A stretch of DNA of 64,000 nt from positions 5,146,001 to 5,210,000 of the forward strand of contig NC_052393.1 of the NCBI RefSeq assembly GCF_009389715.1, read 5' to 3'. The notes beneath the pieces were generated by a model that was not told where the DNA came from, searched no databases, and was given only the letters and a program-made list of their open reading frames with translations. This DNA is from Phoenix dactylifera. Its lineage: Eukaryota; Streptophyta; Magnoliopsida; Arecales; Arecaceae. Positions 39,193 to 50,724 of this stretch are shown here, piece by piece. Both the position numbers and the translations under genes were made by a program. The stretch's first letter is position 1; every line of letters starts with the position of its first letter.

Positions 39193-39836
39193 GCGCCAAG
39201 AGGTGCCCAACCAAAATAAGCTGCTCGGTTAGAAAGTGCCGACCAAAGACGGCGCCGAGGCGCTCTGCTAGAAGGTGCTCGCCTAAAGGGCGCCGACCAG
39301 GAGTGCTCAAAGCAGCCCCGCCACAGGGCGCCCCATTGGGCGACCAGCTCGGCTCGGCACCCTTGCCGAGCCGATGCCTTAACCAAATGTTCAACCTCCG
39401 CCTAAAGTCCAAGGGACTTGACAACTCCTACGGCTTGCGACCTGCCACTATCTCCAAGCCATCAAGGCGTAAGATCTCCGCAGGCGTTCGGCACGATCTG
39501 CCATTAATGCATGAGACTCCCTCAAGTCTCCGATGCACTCAGGCATTTAATGAACACGGCCCAAGACGATCTCCGGATCACTGAACCATCAGAGCGCATG
39601 GCTCTACCTGACCGCCGGTTCATTCGGTAATAAATGCACTTATCATCCACAGACCCCAGGCCCGCTACGGCCGGCGGTTCAACCACTCCAACAGGTCCGA
39701 TCGACCGTGACAACTCCCTGGTTCCGGTCTGATTCGGCCCCGTTCTCCACTATGCCATAAATGGGCCAAATCGTGCCCAATTATCACAGACAGGGACAAA
39801 TCCCCCGGTTACCTCCCAGGTAACGTAATCCCCTCC

Positions 39837-39844
39837 TATAAAAG
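39837..39844 (+). promoter_or_regulatory. TATA box of the 5' LTR
   Basis: TATAAAAG, within a CCTCC-rich context. It is the only good TATA match in the LTR and sits where a U3/R boundary would follow about 30 bp downstream. Confidence 0.6.
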
Positions 39845-40201
39845 GGAACCTGGGAGAACCAAGGGGGGGGACAACGAAAACGGAAACAGATCCCCGGGAC
39901 TGAACCCGCCGGGAAGCACAGACACAATTGAGGACATCATCCTCTTCGTCTTCTTTATCTTATCCAAATGTTCTTGCTGTCTTCTCCATATACTCTCTTC
40001 CCTGCTCTCTCCACATATTGGCCCCCTCTGACTTAAGCATCGGAGGGCCGGCGTCGGGGAGCCCGGCCACCGGCTTTTTGCAGGACTTACACCCTCCAGG
40101 AGGACGTCGCCGGCCGGCGCACCGCCGTCCGCCCCCTGTAGCAGCGGAGCTCCTCCTTTCCTGGCTTCGCGGCGGCCCCCGGGTCCAATTTCCAGCAACA
40201 G

Positions 40202-40220
40202 TTGGCGCTAGAGGAAGGGC
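40202..40220 (+). other. Putative tRNA primer-binding site
   Basis: TTGGCGCTAGAGGAAGGGC begins one base after the 5' LTR, the expected place for the minus-strand primer site. The TGGCGC start fits a tRNA CCA end; the tRNA species was not determined. Confidence 0.6.
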
Positions 40221-40234
40221 CCGAGTTCGCTACC

Positions 40235-43200
40235 ATGAAGCTAAGAAGCAAAGGGGCTTCCAACGCCTCTCGACGTCCTCCACCAAGCCCAGAATGTTCC
40301 GTTCGGAACTCACCACCCCCGGTTGAGCCAGCACCTCAAGTTCAACCGGAACAATTTGATGCCCTGGTGCAGCAAGTGCAGGCGTTGGCTACTGCCGTCC
40401 AAAGCTTGCAACCCAGGGGCATCCCAGCAGCACCGCCTCCCCCAGCCCCAGTTCAACCGGAGCCCCCTACAAGCGGGCTTCCTCTTCGAGGTCAGGACTC
40501 TCAAGTCCAGGCCTCCCTCTGGAGAGAGCACCCAGTCAGAGATCACGGAGGCTGGCCACAGCCTTCAGAAGCTGAGTCGGTTCCAGGGCAACCTGCACCC
40601 GGAGGAACCGCTGTAGCGATCCTCCAGAATGATGAACTCGACAAGAAGGTCGAAAAGCTGGAGCGCCAAATCCAGGCACTCCACGGGAGAAAATCGGGAC
40701 GTAACGGCGACTTCGAGTTCAATACGAAGTCGCCCTTCTCCCAGGAGATTGAAGATGAACCGGTTCCCCTCCGGTTCAAGATGCCCCAGGTGGAGCCTTA
40801 CAACGGCAAGGCTGATCCCTTTGACCACCTGGAGAGTTACCGGGTCTTAATGGCCCTACAAGGAGCCTCGGAAGCCATGATGTGCAAAGCTTTCCCGGCG
40901 ACACTCCGAGGACCAGCCCGGCTTTGGTTCACCGGGCTGAAGCCAAGTACTGTCTCCTCCTTTGAGCAGCTCGGCAGACAGTTTGCCGGCAACTTCGCCG
41001 CTAGCCAGCCCCAGCGGCGGACATCCGACTCCCTCCTCGACATCAAACAAAAGGAGGGAGAGTCCTTAAAGGAATATCTGGACCGGTTCACCGCCGCAAC
41101 ATGGAAAGTCCGGGAGCTTGACCAGTCAATCGCCATGTCGGCGCTGAAGACTGGAGCCCGGTCCTACAGATTCCTCTTCTCGATTGAGAAGAATTTCCCA
41201 GCGGACCTTACAGAAATGTTCGCTCGGGCCCGGAAGTATGCCAAGGCTGAGGAAGCCGTGGCCGTCAGGCGGGGCGGGACCGAGCAGAACTCCAAGAAGA
41301 GGCGCCGCGAGGAATGCGGCCGACCCAGAAGCCCGTCTCCACGACGAGCTAAGAATCCGCCCCGCCCGAAGAGTCCACCCCGGTTGAGAGGACCGCCGCA
41401 GCAGAGGTCACTCCGCCCGAGGTTCCCACTGCAGGCCCGTGCACCTGAAGGGAGGTATGAAAAGTATACTCCCCTCAATGCTCCTCGGGCTGAAATCCTC
41501 ATGGAGATTGAGAATCGGGATTGCATCCGGCTCCCCCCTCCAAAGCCAGACACCAGAATCCGGCGTGATCTCCGGAAGTATTGCCGTTTTCACCGGGATT
41601 ACGGCCATGATACCGAGGATTGTTATCAGCTCCGAAATGAGATCGAAGCACTCATTCGCCGAGGGGTGCTCGATCGGTTTGTGCAAGGCCGGCGTGAAGG
41701 GAAGAAGCCAGCCGAAGGAGCAGCACAGCCTGAAGGTTCCAATGCCAACAGGCCCATCGCCGGCGTCATCAACACTATCCGAGGAGGGACCTCGGCTGGG
41801 GAAGCCTCAGGGGAAGGAGCCTCCTCGAAGCGCCCGCGCACCTCTGAAGCCATCTCCTTCTCAGATGACGATCTAGAAGGAGTCGAAACTCCCCATGATG
41901 ATGCCATGGTCATCTCCATGATCATAAATAAATTTGATGTAAAACGCATCCTGGTTGATAATGGAAGCTCGGCGAATGTTTTGTATTTTGATGCTTATTG
42001 TAAAATGGGGATGACAAAAGAACAGCTACGGAGGATGAATGCTCCGCTAGTTGGATTCACTGGGGATTCAGTCCCAGTAGAGGGCGAGATCGACCTTCTG
42101 GTCACAGCCGGGCTCGCCCCTCGTGAAAGTACCGTGGGTATGAGCTTCCTTGTGATACGCCTGCCCTCGGTTTACAACGCCATCCTTGGAAGGCCAGGAC
42201 TCAACGCCCTCCGAGCAGCGGTCTCAACTCACCACCTGCTGATGCGATTCCCCACCAGCCAGGGAGTCGGTGAAGTCCGAGGGGACCAAATGGTGGCAAG
42301 GCGATGCTACCTGGCGACCCACGAGGCAAAACGACCAGCCGAGGTGCCCGCCCCAACGATTGACCAGCCCTCAACTGAAGTTATGGAGGCACGGGTCAAC
42401 CCCCAGAAAGAGCGGGTAGAGCCTGGTGAGTTGTTAATTCAAGTTCCCTTACGAGAGAACTTTCCCGAGCTAACCGTGCAGATCGGCTCTGGCCTTGGCG
42501 AAAACGAGAGGAGTCGCCTCGTCGACTTCCTACGGGACAATATGGATGTCTTCGCCTGGTCGCCTGTAGACATGCCGGGGATAGACCCGGAGGTCATGGT
42601 CCACCGGCTTCAGGTGAAGCCGACCTGCAAGCCCGTGCGACAAAAGAAGCGAGGCGCCGCCCCTGAACGACAACGAGCAGCAGCCGAGGAGGTCGGCAAG
42701 CTCCTTGAAGCCGGCTTCATCCGGGAGATATCCTACCCGGAATGGCTCGCCAATGTGGTCCTCGTCAAAAAAGCTAGCGGAAAGTGGCGTATGTGCGTGG
42801 ACTACACCGACCTGAATAAAGCCTGCCCGAAGGACAGCTTTCCACTTCCCAGCATCGACCAGCTCGTGGACTCCACCTCGGGTCACGAGCTGCTGGCATT
42901 CATGGACGCCTTTTCCGGATATAACCAGATCCGCATGGCGCCAGAAGACGAGGAAAAGACAACCTTCATCACCGACGGGGGAACCTACTGCTACAAAGTG
43001 ATGCCATTCGGTCTAAAAAATGCCGGGGCGACTTATCAAAGGCTGGTCAGCCGGATCTTCAAAGACCAAATAGGCCGAAACATGGAGGTCTACGTGGATG
43101 ACATGCTGGTGAAAAGCAAGGCGGCGCAAGACCACATAGCCGACCTCAACGAAGCATTCTCCACACTCCGAAAGTACCAGATGAAGCTCAACCCAGCTAA

Positions 43201-45655
43201 ATGTGCATTCGGGGTCACCTCCGACAAATTCCTCGGCTTCATCATTACACAACGAGGAATCGAGGCCAATCCAGAGAAGATCCGAGCCCTCCAAAGGATG
43301 ACGCCTCCCAGAACGGTCAAGGAGGTACAGCGGCTCACGGGCCGAGTGGCAGCCCTCGGGAGGTTTATCTCCCGCTCAGCCGAGCGCTGCCTTCCATTCT
43401 TTGCAGCCCTCAAGAAGCCGAAGAACTTTTTGTGGTCGGACGAGTGCCAGCAATCTTTTGAAGAGCTCAAGCACCTGCTGGCTTCCCCTCCCCTACTCAC
43501 GAAGCCTCAACAGGGTGAGCTCCTCTACTTGTATTTAGCTGTCTCCCCTGTTGCGGTAAGCTCGGTCTTGGTCCGAGAGGAGGGGAAACTTCAGAAACCG
43601 GTGTATTACACCAGCCGGGTCTTAAGGGATGCTGAGACCCGATACTCCAAGCTTGAGAAGACCGCCTATGCTTTGGTCATCTCAGCTCGGAGGCTCCGAC
43701 CCTACTTCCAAGCTCACACAGTGGCTGTGCTGACTGACCAGCCGATCAAGCAGATCCTGCAGAGATCAGATCGTGCGGGTCGGATCACTAAATGGGCCAT
43801 TGAGCTCGGAGAATTCGACATTGAGTACCGGCCCAGACAGGCGATCAAAGCACAAGCACTCGCAGACTTTATAGCCGAGTGCACCATACCAGATGAGGTC
43901 GAGCCTGAACCCGAGCCACCGCTGGAGCGGACCCCGAGTTTTACATGGGCTCTACATGTCGATGGCTCTTCAAACTCGGGGGGTAGTGGAGCAGGATTTA
44001 TTCTCACCAGCCCGGAGGGGGTGGTCGCCGAGTAGGCCCTGCGCCTCGAGTTTCCTGCTTCCAATAACATGGCGGAGTATGAAGCGCTCGTCGTCGGGCT
44101 TAAGCTAGCCAAAGAGCTAAGAGTGAAGGACTTGAAGGCCTTCAGTGATTTTCAGCTCGTCGTCAACCAAATTGTGGGCGACTTCGAAGCCAGAGACCCG
44201 ACCATGCAGAAGTATCTCCAGAAGGTACGGGATCTCGCCTCGACCTTGGACTCTTTCCACATTCAACATATTGCCAGGTCGGAGAATCTCAGGGCCGACC
44301 AGCTATCAAAGCTGGCGTCCTCTCGCATGAGCGAGCTTCCCAAAGAGGCAGTCCTGGAATATCTCCAAAAGCCCAGCACAGACGAGCCCGAGCAGACCCT
44401 CTGCACCGAGCTCGAGCCAAGCTGGATGGATGGACTCATCAGCTATCTGCAAGACGAAACCCTCCCTGCTGATGTACGAGAGGCTCGCCGAATCAAGCGC
44501 CTCGCCACCCGATACATACTATACGAGGGAAAGCTCTATCGGAAATCCTTCACCTCTCCCCTTCTCAGATGCCTTCGCCCAACGGAAGCTAATTATGCCC
44601 TGCGCGAAGTCCACGAAGGAATTTGTGGAAACCATCTGGGAGGACGAGCCTTGGCCCATAAAATTCTGCGCCAAGGATATTATTGGCCGACACTCCAGAA
44701 GGATGCTATGGATTTCGTCTAAAGATGCGACCGGTGCCAAAGGAACGCCAATGTTCAGCGCCGGCCCTCGGCTCCTTTGACTTCTATCAGCTCCCCTTGG
44801 CCTTTTGCCCAGTGGAGAATTGACATCCTCGGGCCATTTCCTCTGGCCACCGGGCAAAGGAAGTTCCTGGTCGTCTCCATCGACTACTTCACTAAGTGGG
44901 TGGAAGCTGAGCCCCTCGCCCGGATCACCGAGCAGAAGATGCGGGATTTCGTTTGGAAGTCTATCATTTGCAGATTTGGGCTCCCCCGCATCCTTATCTC
45001 TGACAACGGTCGCCAGTTCGACAACATCCATTTCAGAGAGTTCTGTTCCGAGCTTGGCATTGACCACCGCTTCACCTCGGTCGCGCATCCTCAGACAAAC
45101 GGAGAAACCGAGGTAACAAATCGTACTATTTTGCAGGGTCTCAAAACCAGGCTCGACAAATCCAAAGGATAATGGGTCGAAGACCTATACAATGTCCTGT
45201 GGGCCTACCGGACTACGTTCCGCGTCCCCACCGGCGAGACTCCCTTCAACCTGACATATGGGACGGAGGCCGTCATTCCACTAGAGATTGGGCTCCCCTC
45301 TCCAAGAGTCGAGCACCACGATGCTAGCTCCAACTCTTCGCAGCTCAGAGGCAACCTCGACCTGATCGAGGAAACAAGGGAGGTCGTCCGAGTGCGTATG
45401 GCAAGGTACCAACAAAAGATAGCTCAGTACTACAACGCCAGGGTCAAAGTCAAATCTTTCAGACCAGGGGACCTTGTCCTAAGAAGAGCTGAAACCTCCC
45501 GACCAACTGAGCGAGGGAAGCTGGCCCCGAATTGGGAGGGACCATACCGAGTCACGCGCATTCGCCGACCCGGAGCTTATCAATTGGAGTCTCTAGATGG
45601 GACTCCCATTCCGCGGAGCTGGAGCTCTGAAAATCTCCGCGTGTACCACCAGTAG
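40235..45655 (+). pseudogene. Tat-type gag-pol polyprotein gene with three nonsense codons
   Basis: One frame runs from the ATG at 40235 to the stop at 45653-45655 with no frameshift, interrupted by TAG at 44033-44035, TAA at 44720-44722 and TAA at 45170-45172. Gag (about 40.8-41.1 kb) has the retrotransposon gag pattern RGPARLWFTGL. A CRFHRDYGHDTEDC zinc-binding-like motif lies near 41.6 kb. The protease active site reads VDNGSSANV. The RT spans about 42.7-43.1 kb with YVDDM at 43091-43105. An RT-linked RNase H follows to about 43.85 kb, then a second, archaeal-type RNase H (ALHVDGSSNSGG, about 43.95-44.33 kb), which holds the first stop. The integrase has an HHCC finger (HEGICGNH..CDRCQ) crossed by the second stop and a DDE core (DILGPF, ISDNGRQF, TNGETE); the third stop lies just after the core. 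No chromodomain was seen. Function is lost in this copy. Confidence 0.93.
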
Positions 45656-46001
45656 AACCCTAAGGGGTCCCTCATTATTCAACCATTAAATTTCATTCTA
45701 TGAATTTCACTCTATGAATTTCATTTCACGATAAACTGATGGTTTGCGAACTTATTCCGAGCTCACCAATTTTTTTGATTATCTCATGGCATCAGGTTTA
45801 TTCTTCTTCCCTAACCACGGTTGGGATGCCCTGATACCTCGGGATGATGGAGTACCTGCGTGGACTCCCTGAAGATGTCCATGAGTTTATGGTGCGCTCT
45901 CCATCAACGAGCTCGGCTCGTTCTCCTACCCTGGCCACGGTCAGGATGCCCCGAGACGTCGGGATGCCCCGGTTACCGGGAAGCTCGAGGCGTCGAGACA
46001 T

Positions 46002-46410
46002 GAGTAGCGGTCCTCTCTGACCGGACGAGCTCGGCTCGTGCTCCATTGATTATTGAGTAGCGGTCCTCTCTGACCGAACGAGCTCGGCTCGTGCTCCATC
46101 GATTATTGAGAAGCGGTCCTCTCTGACCGGACGAGCTCGGCTCGTGCTCCATCGACTATTGAGTAGCGGTCCTCTCTGACCAGACGAGCTCGGCTCGTGC
46201 TCCATCGATTATTGAGTAGCGGTCCTCTCTGACCGGACGAGCTCGGCTCGTGCTCCATCGATTATTGAGTAGCGGTCCTCTGACCGGATGAGCTCGGCTC
46301 GTGCTCCATTTATTGAGTAGCGGTCCTCTCTGACTGGACGAGCTCGGCTCGTGCTCCATCGATTGTTGAATAGCGGTCCTCTGACCGGACGAGCTCGGCT
46401 CGTGCTCCTA
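46002..46410 (+). repeat. Tandem array, 53-bp unit, eight copies
   Basis: Copies start near 46002, 46055, 46108, 46161, 46214, 46267, 46315 and 46368. The consensus holds AGCGGTCCTCTCTGACCGGA and then CGAGCTCGGCTCGTGCTCCA. The sixth copy is 5 bp short and the last is partial. The palindrome CGAGCTCGGCTCG recurs in every copy. Confidence 0.9.
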
Positions 46411-46562
46411 CCCCGACCTCGGCCGGGATGCCTCGAGACGTCGAGATGCCCCGGTTCATCGGGATGCCCCGATACGTTGGGATGTTGTCTTTATTGGCCA
46501 AACGAGCTCGGCTCATTCTTTACCAGCTTCAACCAACGAGCTCGGCTCGTTCCTTCATCGAT

Positions 46563-47770
46563 GGATTTCTCTATCGACGCCCTCCAAAAACGGAGTCCGA
46601 GCAGAGAAGCGTCTTCAGTCGCCTCGGCGCCAGGACGCACACGGTACAAGGTACCTATTTATTTAATGTCTTTACATTACCTATTATTGGATTTCTCTGT
46701 CGACGCCCTCCAAAAACGGAGTCCGAGCAGAGAAGCGTCTTCAGTCGCCTCGGCGCCAGGATGCACACGGTACAAGGTACCTATTTATTTAATGTCTTTA
46801 CATTACCTATTATTGGATTCCTCTGTCGACGCCCTCCAAAAACGGAGTCCGAGCAGAGAAGCGTCTTCAGTCGCCTCGGCGCCAGGACGCACACGGTACA
46901 AGGTACCTATTTATTTAATGTCTTTACATTACCTATTATTGGATTTCTCTGTCGACGCCCTCCAAAAACGGAGTCCGAGCAGAGAAGCGTCTTCAGTCGC
47001 CTCGGCGCCAGGACGCACACGGTACAAGGTACCTATTTATTTAATGTCTTTACATTACCTATTATTGGATTTCTCTGTCGACGCCCTCCAAAAACGGAGT
47101 CCGAGCAGAGAAGCGTCTTCAGTCGCCTCGGCGCCAGGACGCACACGGTACAAAGTACCTATTTATTTAATGTCTTTACATTACCTATTATTGGATTCCT
47201 CTGTCGACGCCCTCCAAAAACGGAGTCCGAGCAGAGAAGCGTCTTCAGTCGCCTCGGCGCCAGGACGCACACGGTACAAGGTACCTATTTATTTAATGTC
47301 TTTACATTACCTATTATTGGATTCCTCTGTCGACGCCCTCCAAAAACGGAGTCCGAGCAGAGAAGCGTCTTCAGTCGCCTCGGCGCCAGGACGCACACGG
47401 TACAAGGTACCCATGTATTTAATGTTTCTACATCATTTTATCTATTTCTCTGCCGACGTCCTCGAAGAACGGAGTCTGAGCAGAGAAGCGTCTTCAGTCG
47501 CCTCGGCGCAAGGACGCATACGGTACAAGGTACCCATTTACTTAATGTTTTTACATTATCTATTCTGTTTTTGAATTTCTCTGCCGACGTCCTCGAAGAA
47601 CGGAGTCCGAGCAGAGAAGCGTCTTCAGCCGCCTCGGCGCAAGGATGCATACGGTACAAGGTACCCATTCATTTAATGCTTCTACATTGTCTTGGATTTT
47701 TCTCTGCCGATGTCCTCAAAGAACGGACGCCGAGCAGAGGAGCGTCTTCAATCGCCTCGGCGAAGGAGTG
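46563..47770 (+). repeat. Tandem array, 126-bp unit, seven near-identical plus three diverged copies
   Basis: Starts of the close copies: 46563, 46689, 46815, 46941, 47067, 47193, 47319. Diverged copies begin near 47443, 47573 and 47693 and differ in length. Each unit carries TCCGAGCAGAGAAGCGTCTT and a GGTACAAGGTAC half-palindrome. The unit is exactly 42 codons, so two frames stay open across the array. Confidence 0.92.
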
Positions 47771-48269
47771 CTCATGACACCAGCGTATTATTACACTAAG
47801 TCCCGTGAATTCCCGTCACGAGTTGACGAGCATTCGACCCATTCGTTGGAAACGAATCTGGTCCGCCCCGGCAATGCGAGGGTCGAAGTTCACTAATTAC
47901 GCAAAAATTTTAAGTCCTAGAGACCGCCTTAGGGCTCGGTCGAATTCTGGACTGAGCTCGGAAAGACTTTCCGAGCCCAAATCCTTGGTATAAGCACAAG
48001 CGTTGTTATACCACTAGTCGAAGAACCGAGCAATGGAGCTCGGCAAGCCAAACTCAAACTCAAACCCTGTGGCGGGAAAAGCTGAGGCCCTAGAGCCCAT
48101 ATCCTCGGAACCTAAAACGGATCCGAGCAGAAAAACTTTAGGCTACGACAGACGAGTTTTCAAAAAAGAAATGTATATTCATTTCAAAAAGGCCCGTAGG
48201 CTAAGTACAAAATCCGGGTTTGGCCCTTACAAGTATGGGAAGCCATCCCGACTTTACAAGAAATGACAA

Positions 48270-50583
48270 TTACATCGGAGGCTCGAGCTCGACCACCTCG
48301 GCCTCGGCAGTACCAGGAGTGGTTGGCTCGGCTGCCGGTACCTCTTCGATGGCCTCGGCAGCAATAGGAGTAGCCTCGGGGGCGACCTCGGTCACTTCGG
48401 GGACAGCTATGGTCGCCTCGGCCCCCGGAGTTTCTGCCTCCGCCTCTGGAGTTTCTGCCTCTGTTTCCGCCCTCCCTGCTCCCGGCTGGAGCAGGTTAAC
48501 ATCAAAATCCGGGAGAAGCCGCCGCAGCTGATTGCGGAAATCCCGGAAGCCTTGGATCAGCCCGTTCACGCCCTCCTCAGCCATGAGTTCGTGAAACTCT
48601 TCCGACTCACGGAAGAGCTTCACTGCGTTTTGGGCGTTCTCCCGGGCCTCTATCTCCCGGGCCTCGTGGTAAGCGGCTCTCCGCTCGAGGTCCCTCAGCT
48701 CCTGCTCGAGCTCCGAATGTCGGAGGCGGGCATTTCCCACCTCCTGCTCGCGGGAGGCCAACGCCTGCTCGGCCTTAGCCAATCGAGCCTCCGCGGCGCG
48801 CAGCTCGGACCTTGCCAATGCGTGCGCGCCCTTCTCTTCATCGAGCTCGGCTGTCAGAGCTCGAATCCTTTCATCGGATGCTCCGACCTTCTCTTGGAGC
48901 ACCCGTTGTTCGGCCTCAGAGGCCTGGTACTTCTCTTCGGAGGCTTGGTACTTCGCCTCGGCGGCCATGTACCTTCTCTGGGCCTCCTCATAGCCGCGCT
49001 GGCACCTCCGGGCTTTCTCCCGGTATTCTTGAACCAGGTGCATCAGCATCTCCGTCTCGTGCAAATACTGTAAAGAAGACGAAAAGGAAAATATAAGGCG
49101 CCGCTAGTAGAAAAACAATACAGATTACTCAGGCGAAAAATTTTGCTTACCCGGACGGAGTTGCAGCGCGTAGCGTCCATAAAAGCGTTGTAGCTCATGG
49201 ACTGCATTATGGCCCGGTCGGCCGGGAGCAGCGCAAGCCGAAAAACTTCGCGCGCCACTCGCGGGTTTTCGAGGGCCGAATCGCCCTCGAACACCGACCA
49301 GGTGGGTGCGAAGGGCACCCGTTCTTCCGAGCTCAAAGGGCCCGGGAGGCCAGCGCCATCTGGCCTAGGTGGAGCCGACCCCAAGGCTCCTTGACCGCTC
49401 CCCGGTTGGGAGCTAAGGGGCTGGGGTCGGGCGAGCGGCTGGTCTAACCGCCGCACAACTACAGCGGGGCGTGCAACCACGGGACCCGCTGAACTCCTCC
49501 CCTGGTCGGCAACTGGAGCGTCCTGCCGACCAGGGACTTGCACCAAGGGCGCCGGGCATGGGGGCGCCATCGGGGTTCTGGAGCCCGAGCCCCCGAGCCC
49601 GCGCCCTCTCTCCGATCAGCCTCAGGGCGCGCAGGCTGAGAAGGCCCCGCCTCGGAGATAGCGGGGCGAGAAGACCCCGCCTCGGGATGCGTAGGGCGGG
49701 AAGAGCCCGCCTCGGCCACCACCGCTGCCGAGGGAGTCGAGGTTACCGAGACCTTCTGCTTCTTTCTCGGCTCCGCGGGCTCCCCCGAGAGCTCGGCTGC
49801 CCTCTTCTGGAAGCGGGCGTAAAGGACTTCACTCTTGGTCACCATTTTTGCGATGTCTGCAAAGATAAGCAAAATTAGAACATTAGAACAATAAGGAAAT
49901 AAAAAGTTGCTGTAACTATCCTTACCCTGAGGACGTGCCGAGCTCAAGCCCACGTTCACCAGGGCGTCCTCGCTAATGAGGCCATTCAGCAAAATCCCGT
50001 CCCCAAGGCTGCGGATGGTGTCGAAGATCTCCTGCTCACGCGGAGAAAGCTGGGGGAGCCTGTTGATGGATTTAAGCTGGGCCGGCCTCCACCTGGGGTC
50101 AAACCCCCAGGACTGTGCAGAACCAAGGAAGAAGAATTTCTCCTTCCAGCCATGAATGGACGAAGGAGCACCTTGAAAGAGTGGCCGACCCGCCCGAAGG
50201 GCGATGTAGAGCCACTCTCCGTCTCCCGGGTTCGACTTAAAAATAAAAAGTCGCCGGAAGACGTTGACAGAGGTAGGAATCCCCTGCAGTAAACACAGTG
50301 ACAGGAAACCCATCACTGTCCTCCAAGCGTTTGGAGTAAGTTGCGCCGGAACCAACTGGCATACCGCCAACAACTCATTCACAAAGCTGTGGAGAGGGAA
50401 TCGGAGGCCGGCCCAGAGTGACTCCGAGTGCACTCCGATCCGGCCTACCGGAGGATCGGTTACCCGATCCCTTCGCCTGGCGGGTTCCAAACGGAACCCG
50501 TGAAGAGGGAAAAACCACTCTTCGGTCATCTCGACCTCCAGGGCACTCATGGTGGACACTACTTCGCTAGGCAAAGAACCCAT
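48270..50583 (-). pseudogene. Antisense spliced accessory gene of the Tat element
   Basis: Three exons on the minus strand: 50583-49926, 49856-49151 and 49067-48270, with GT..AG introns of 69 and 83 nt. Exon 1 carries a region like Pfam PF04195 ('putative gypsy type transposon'): PNAWRTVMGFLSLCLLQGIP, a FRRLFIFKSNPG strand and WKEKFFFLGS. Exon 2 is basic and proline-rich (EPRKKQKVSV suggests nuclear targeting). Exon 3 is a long coiled coil (heptads from LMHLVQEYREKARRC to RDFRNQLRRLLP) with an acidic, A/E/T-rich tail ending at 48270. The upstream frame of exon 2 does not match the frame of its end; one base appears to be missing between about 49570 and 49620. Apart from that the gene would encode about 720 aa. 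Such antisense ORFs are known in Tat elements, but their role is not established. Confidence 0.72.
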
Positions 50584-50716
50584 TGCAAGAGAGAGAAAAT
50601 CAAAAAGAAGAGGGACCTGAGGGAAACGCCGGAGAGAAGGAACTTCGGTCTGAGGAAGACTGGAAGGAAAGCTGGAAGCAGAAGGCAATAGAAAGAGGAC
50701 AAGGAGCCAGGGAGAG

Positions 50717-50724
50717 TTTAAATA
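50717..50724 (-). promoter_or_regulatory. TATA-like box for the antisense gene
   Basis: On the minus strand the sequence reads TATTTAAA, about 135 nt upstream of the antisense ATG at 50583, inside the element and outside the LTR. The position suits an independent antisense promoter. It is inferred from sequence only. Confidence 0.45.

Larger units (their letters stand above)
39005..40200 (+). repeat. 5' LTR
   Basis: 1196 bp, beginning TGTTGGGGGAAAAACC and ending CCAGCAACA. The U3 part carries five adjacent 30-bp units from 39043 (GCTCGGCCGAAG-type starts at 39043, 39073, 39103, 39133, 39163). A TATA box lies at 39837-39844, so transcription probably begins near 39,870. The copy at 51114-52309 has the same length. 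Confidence 0.95.
45656..48269 (+). other. Post-pol noncoding region of the Tat element
   Basis: The 2.6 kb between the end of pol and the last antisense exon. It holds two unrelated tandem arrays (listed separately) and spacer sequence rich in GAGCTCGGCTCG words. Long frames here follow from the 126-bp unit being a multiple of three rather than from coding. Confidence 0.8.

Noticed and set aside
39001..39424. Arg/Ala-rich frames in both LTRs
   Set aside because: They come from the GC-rich 30-bp LTR repeats and occur identically in both LTRs.
44519..45088. 189-codon minus-strand frame across the integrase
   Set aside because: Shadow of the + strand pol gene; the sense frame has clear integrase motifs.
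46351..47777. Two overlapping frames of 407 and 449 codons with internal repeats
   Set aside because: They are produced by the 126-bp tandem array, whose unit is a multiple of three. No start context, domain or conserved splice site supports a protein.
48552..49096. Plus-strand frames of 173 and 94 codons opposite the antisense coiled-coil exon
   Set aside because: Leu/Gly-rich shadows. The minus-strand frame has heptad periodicity and joins upstream exons through good splice sites.
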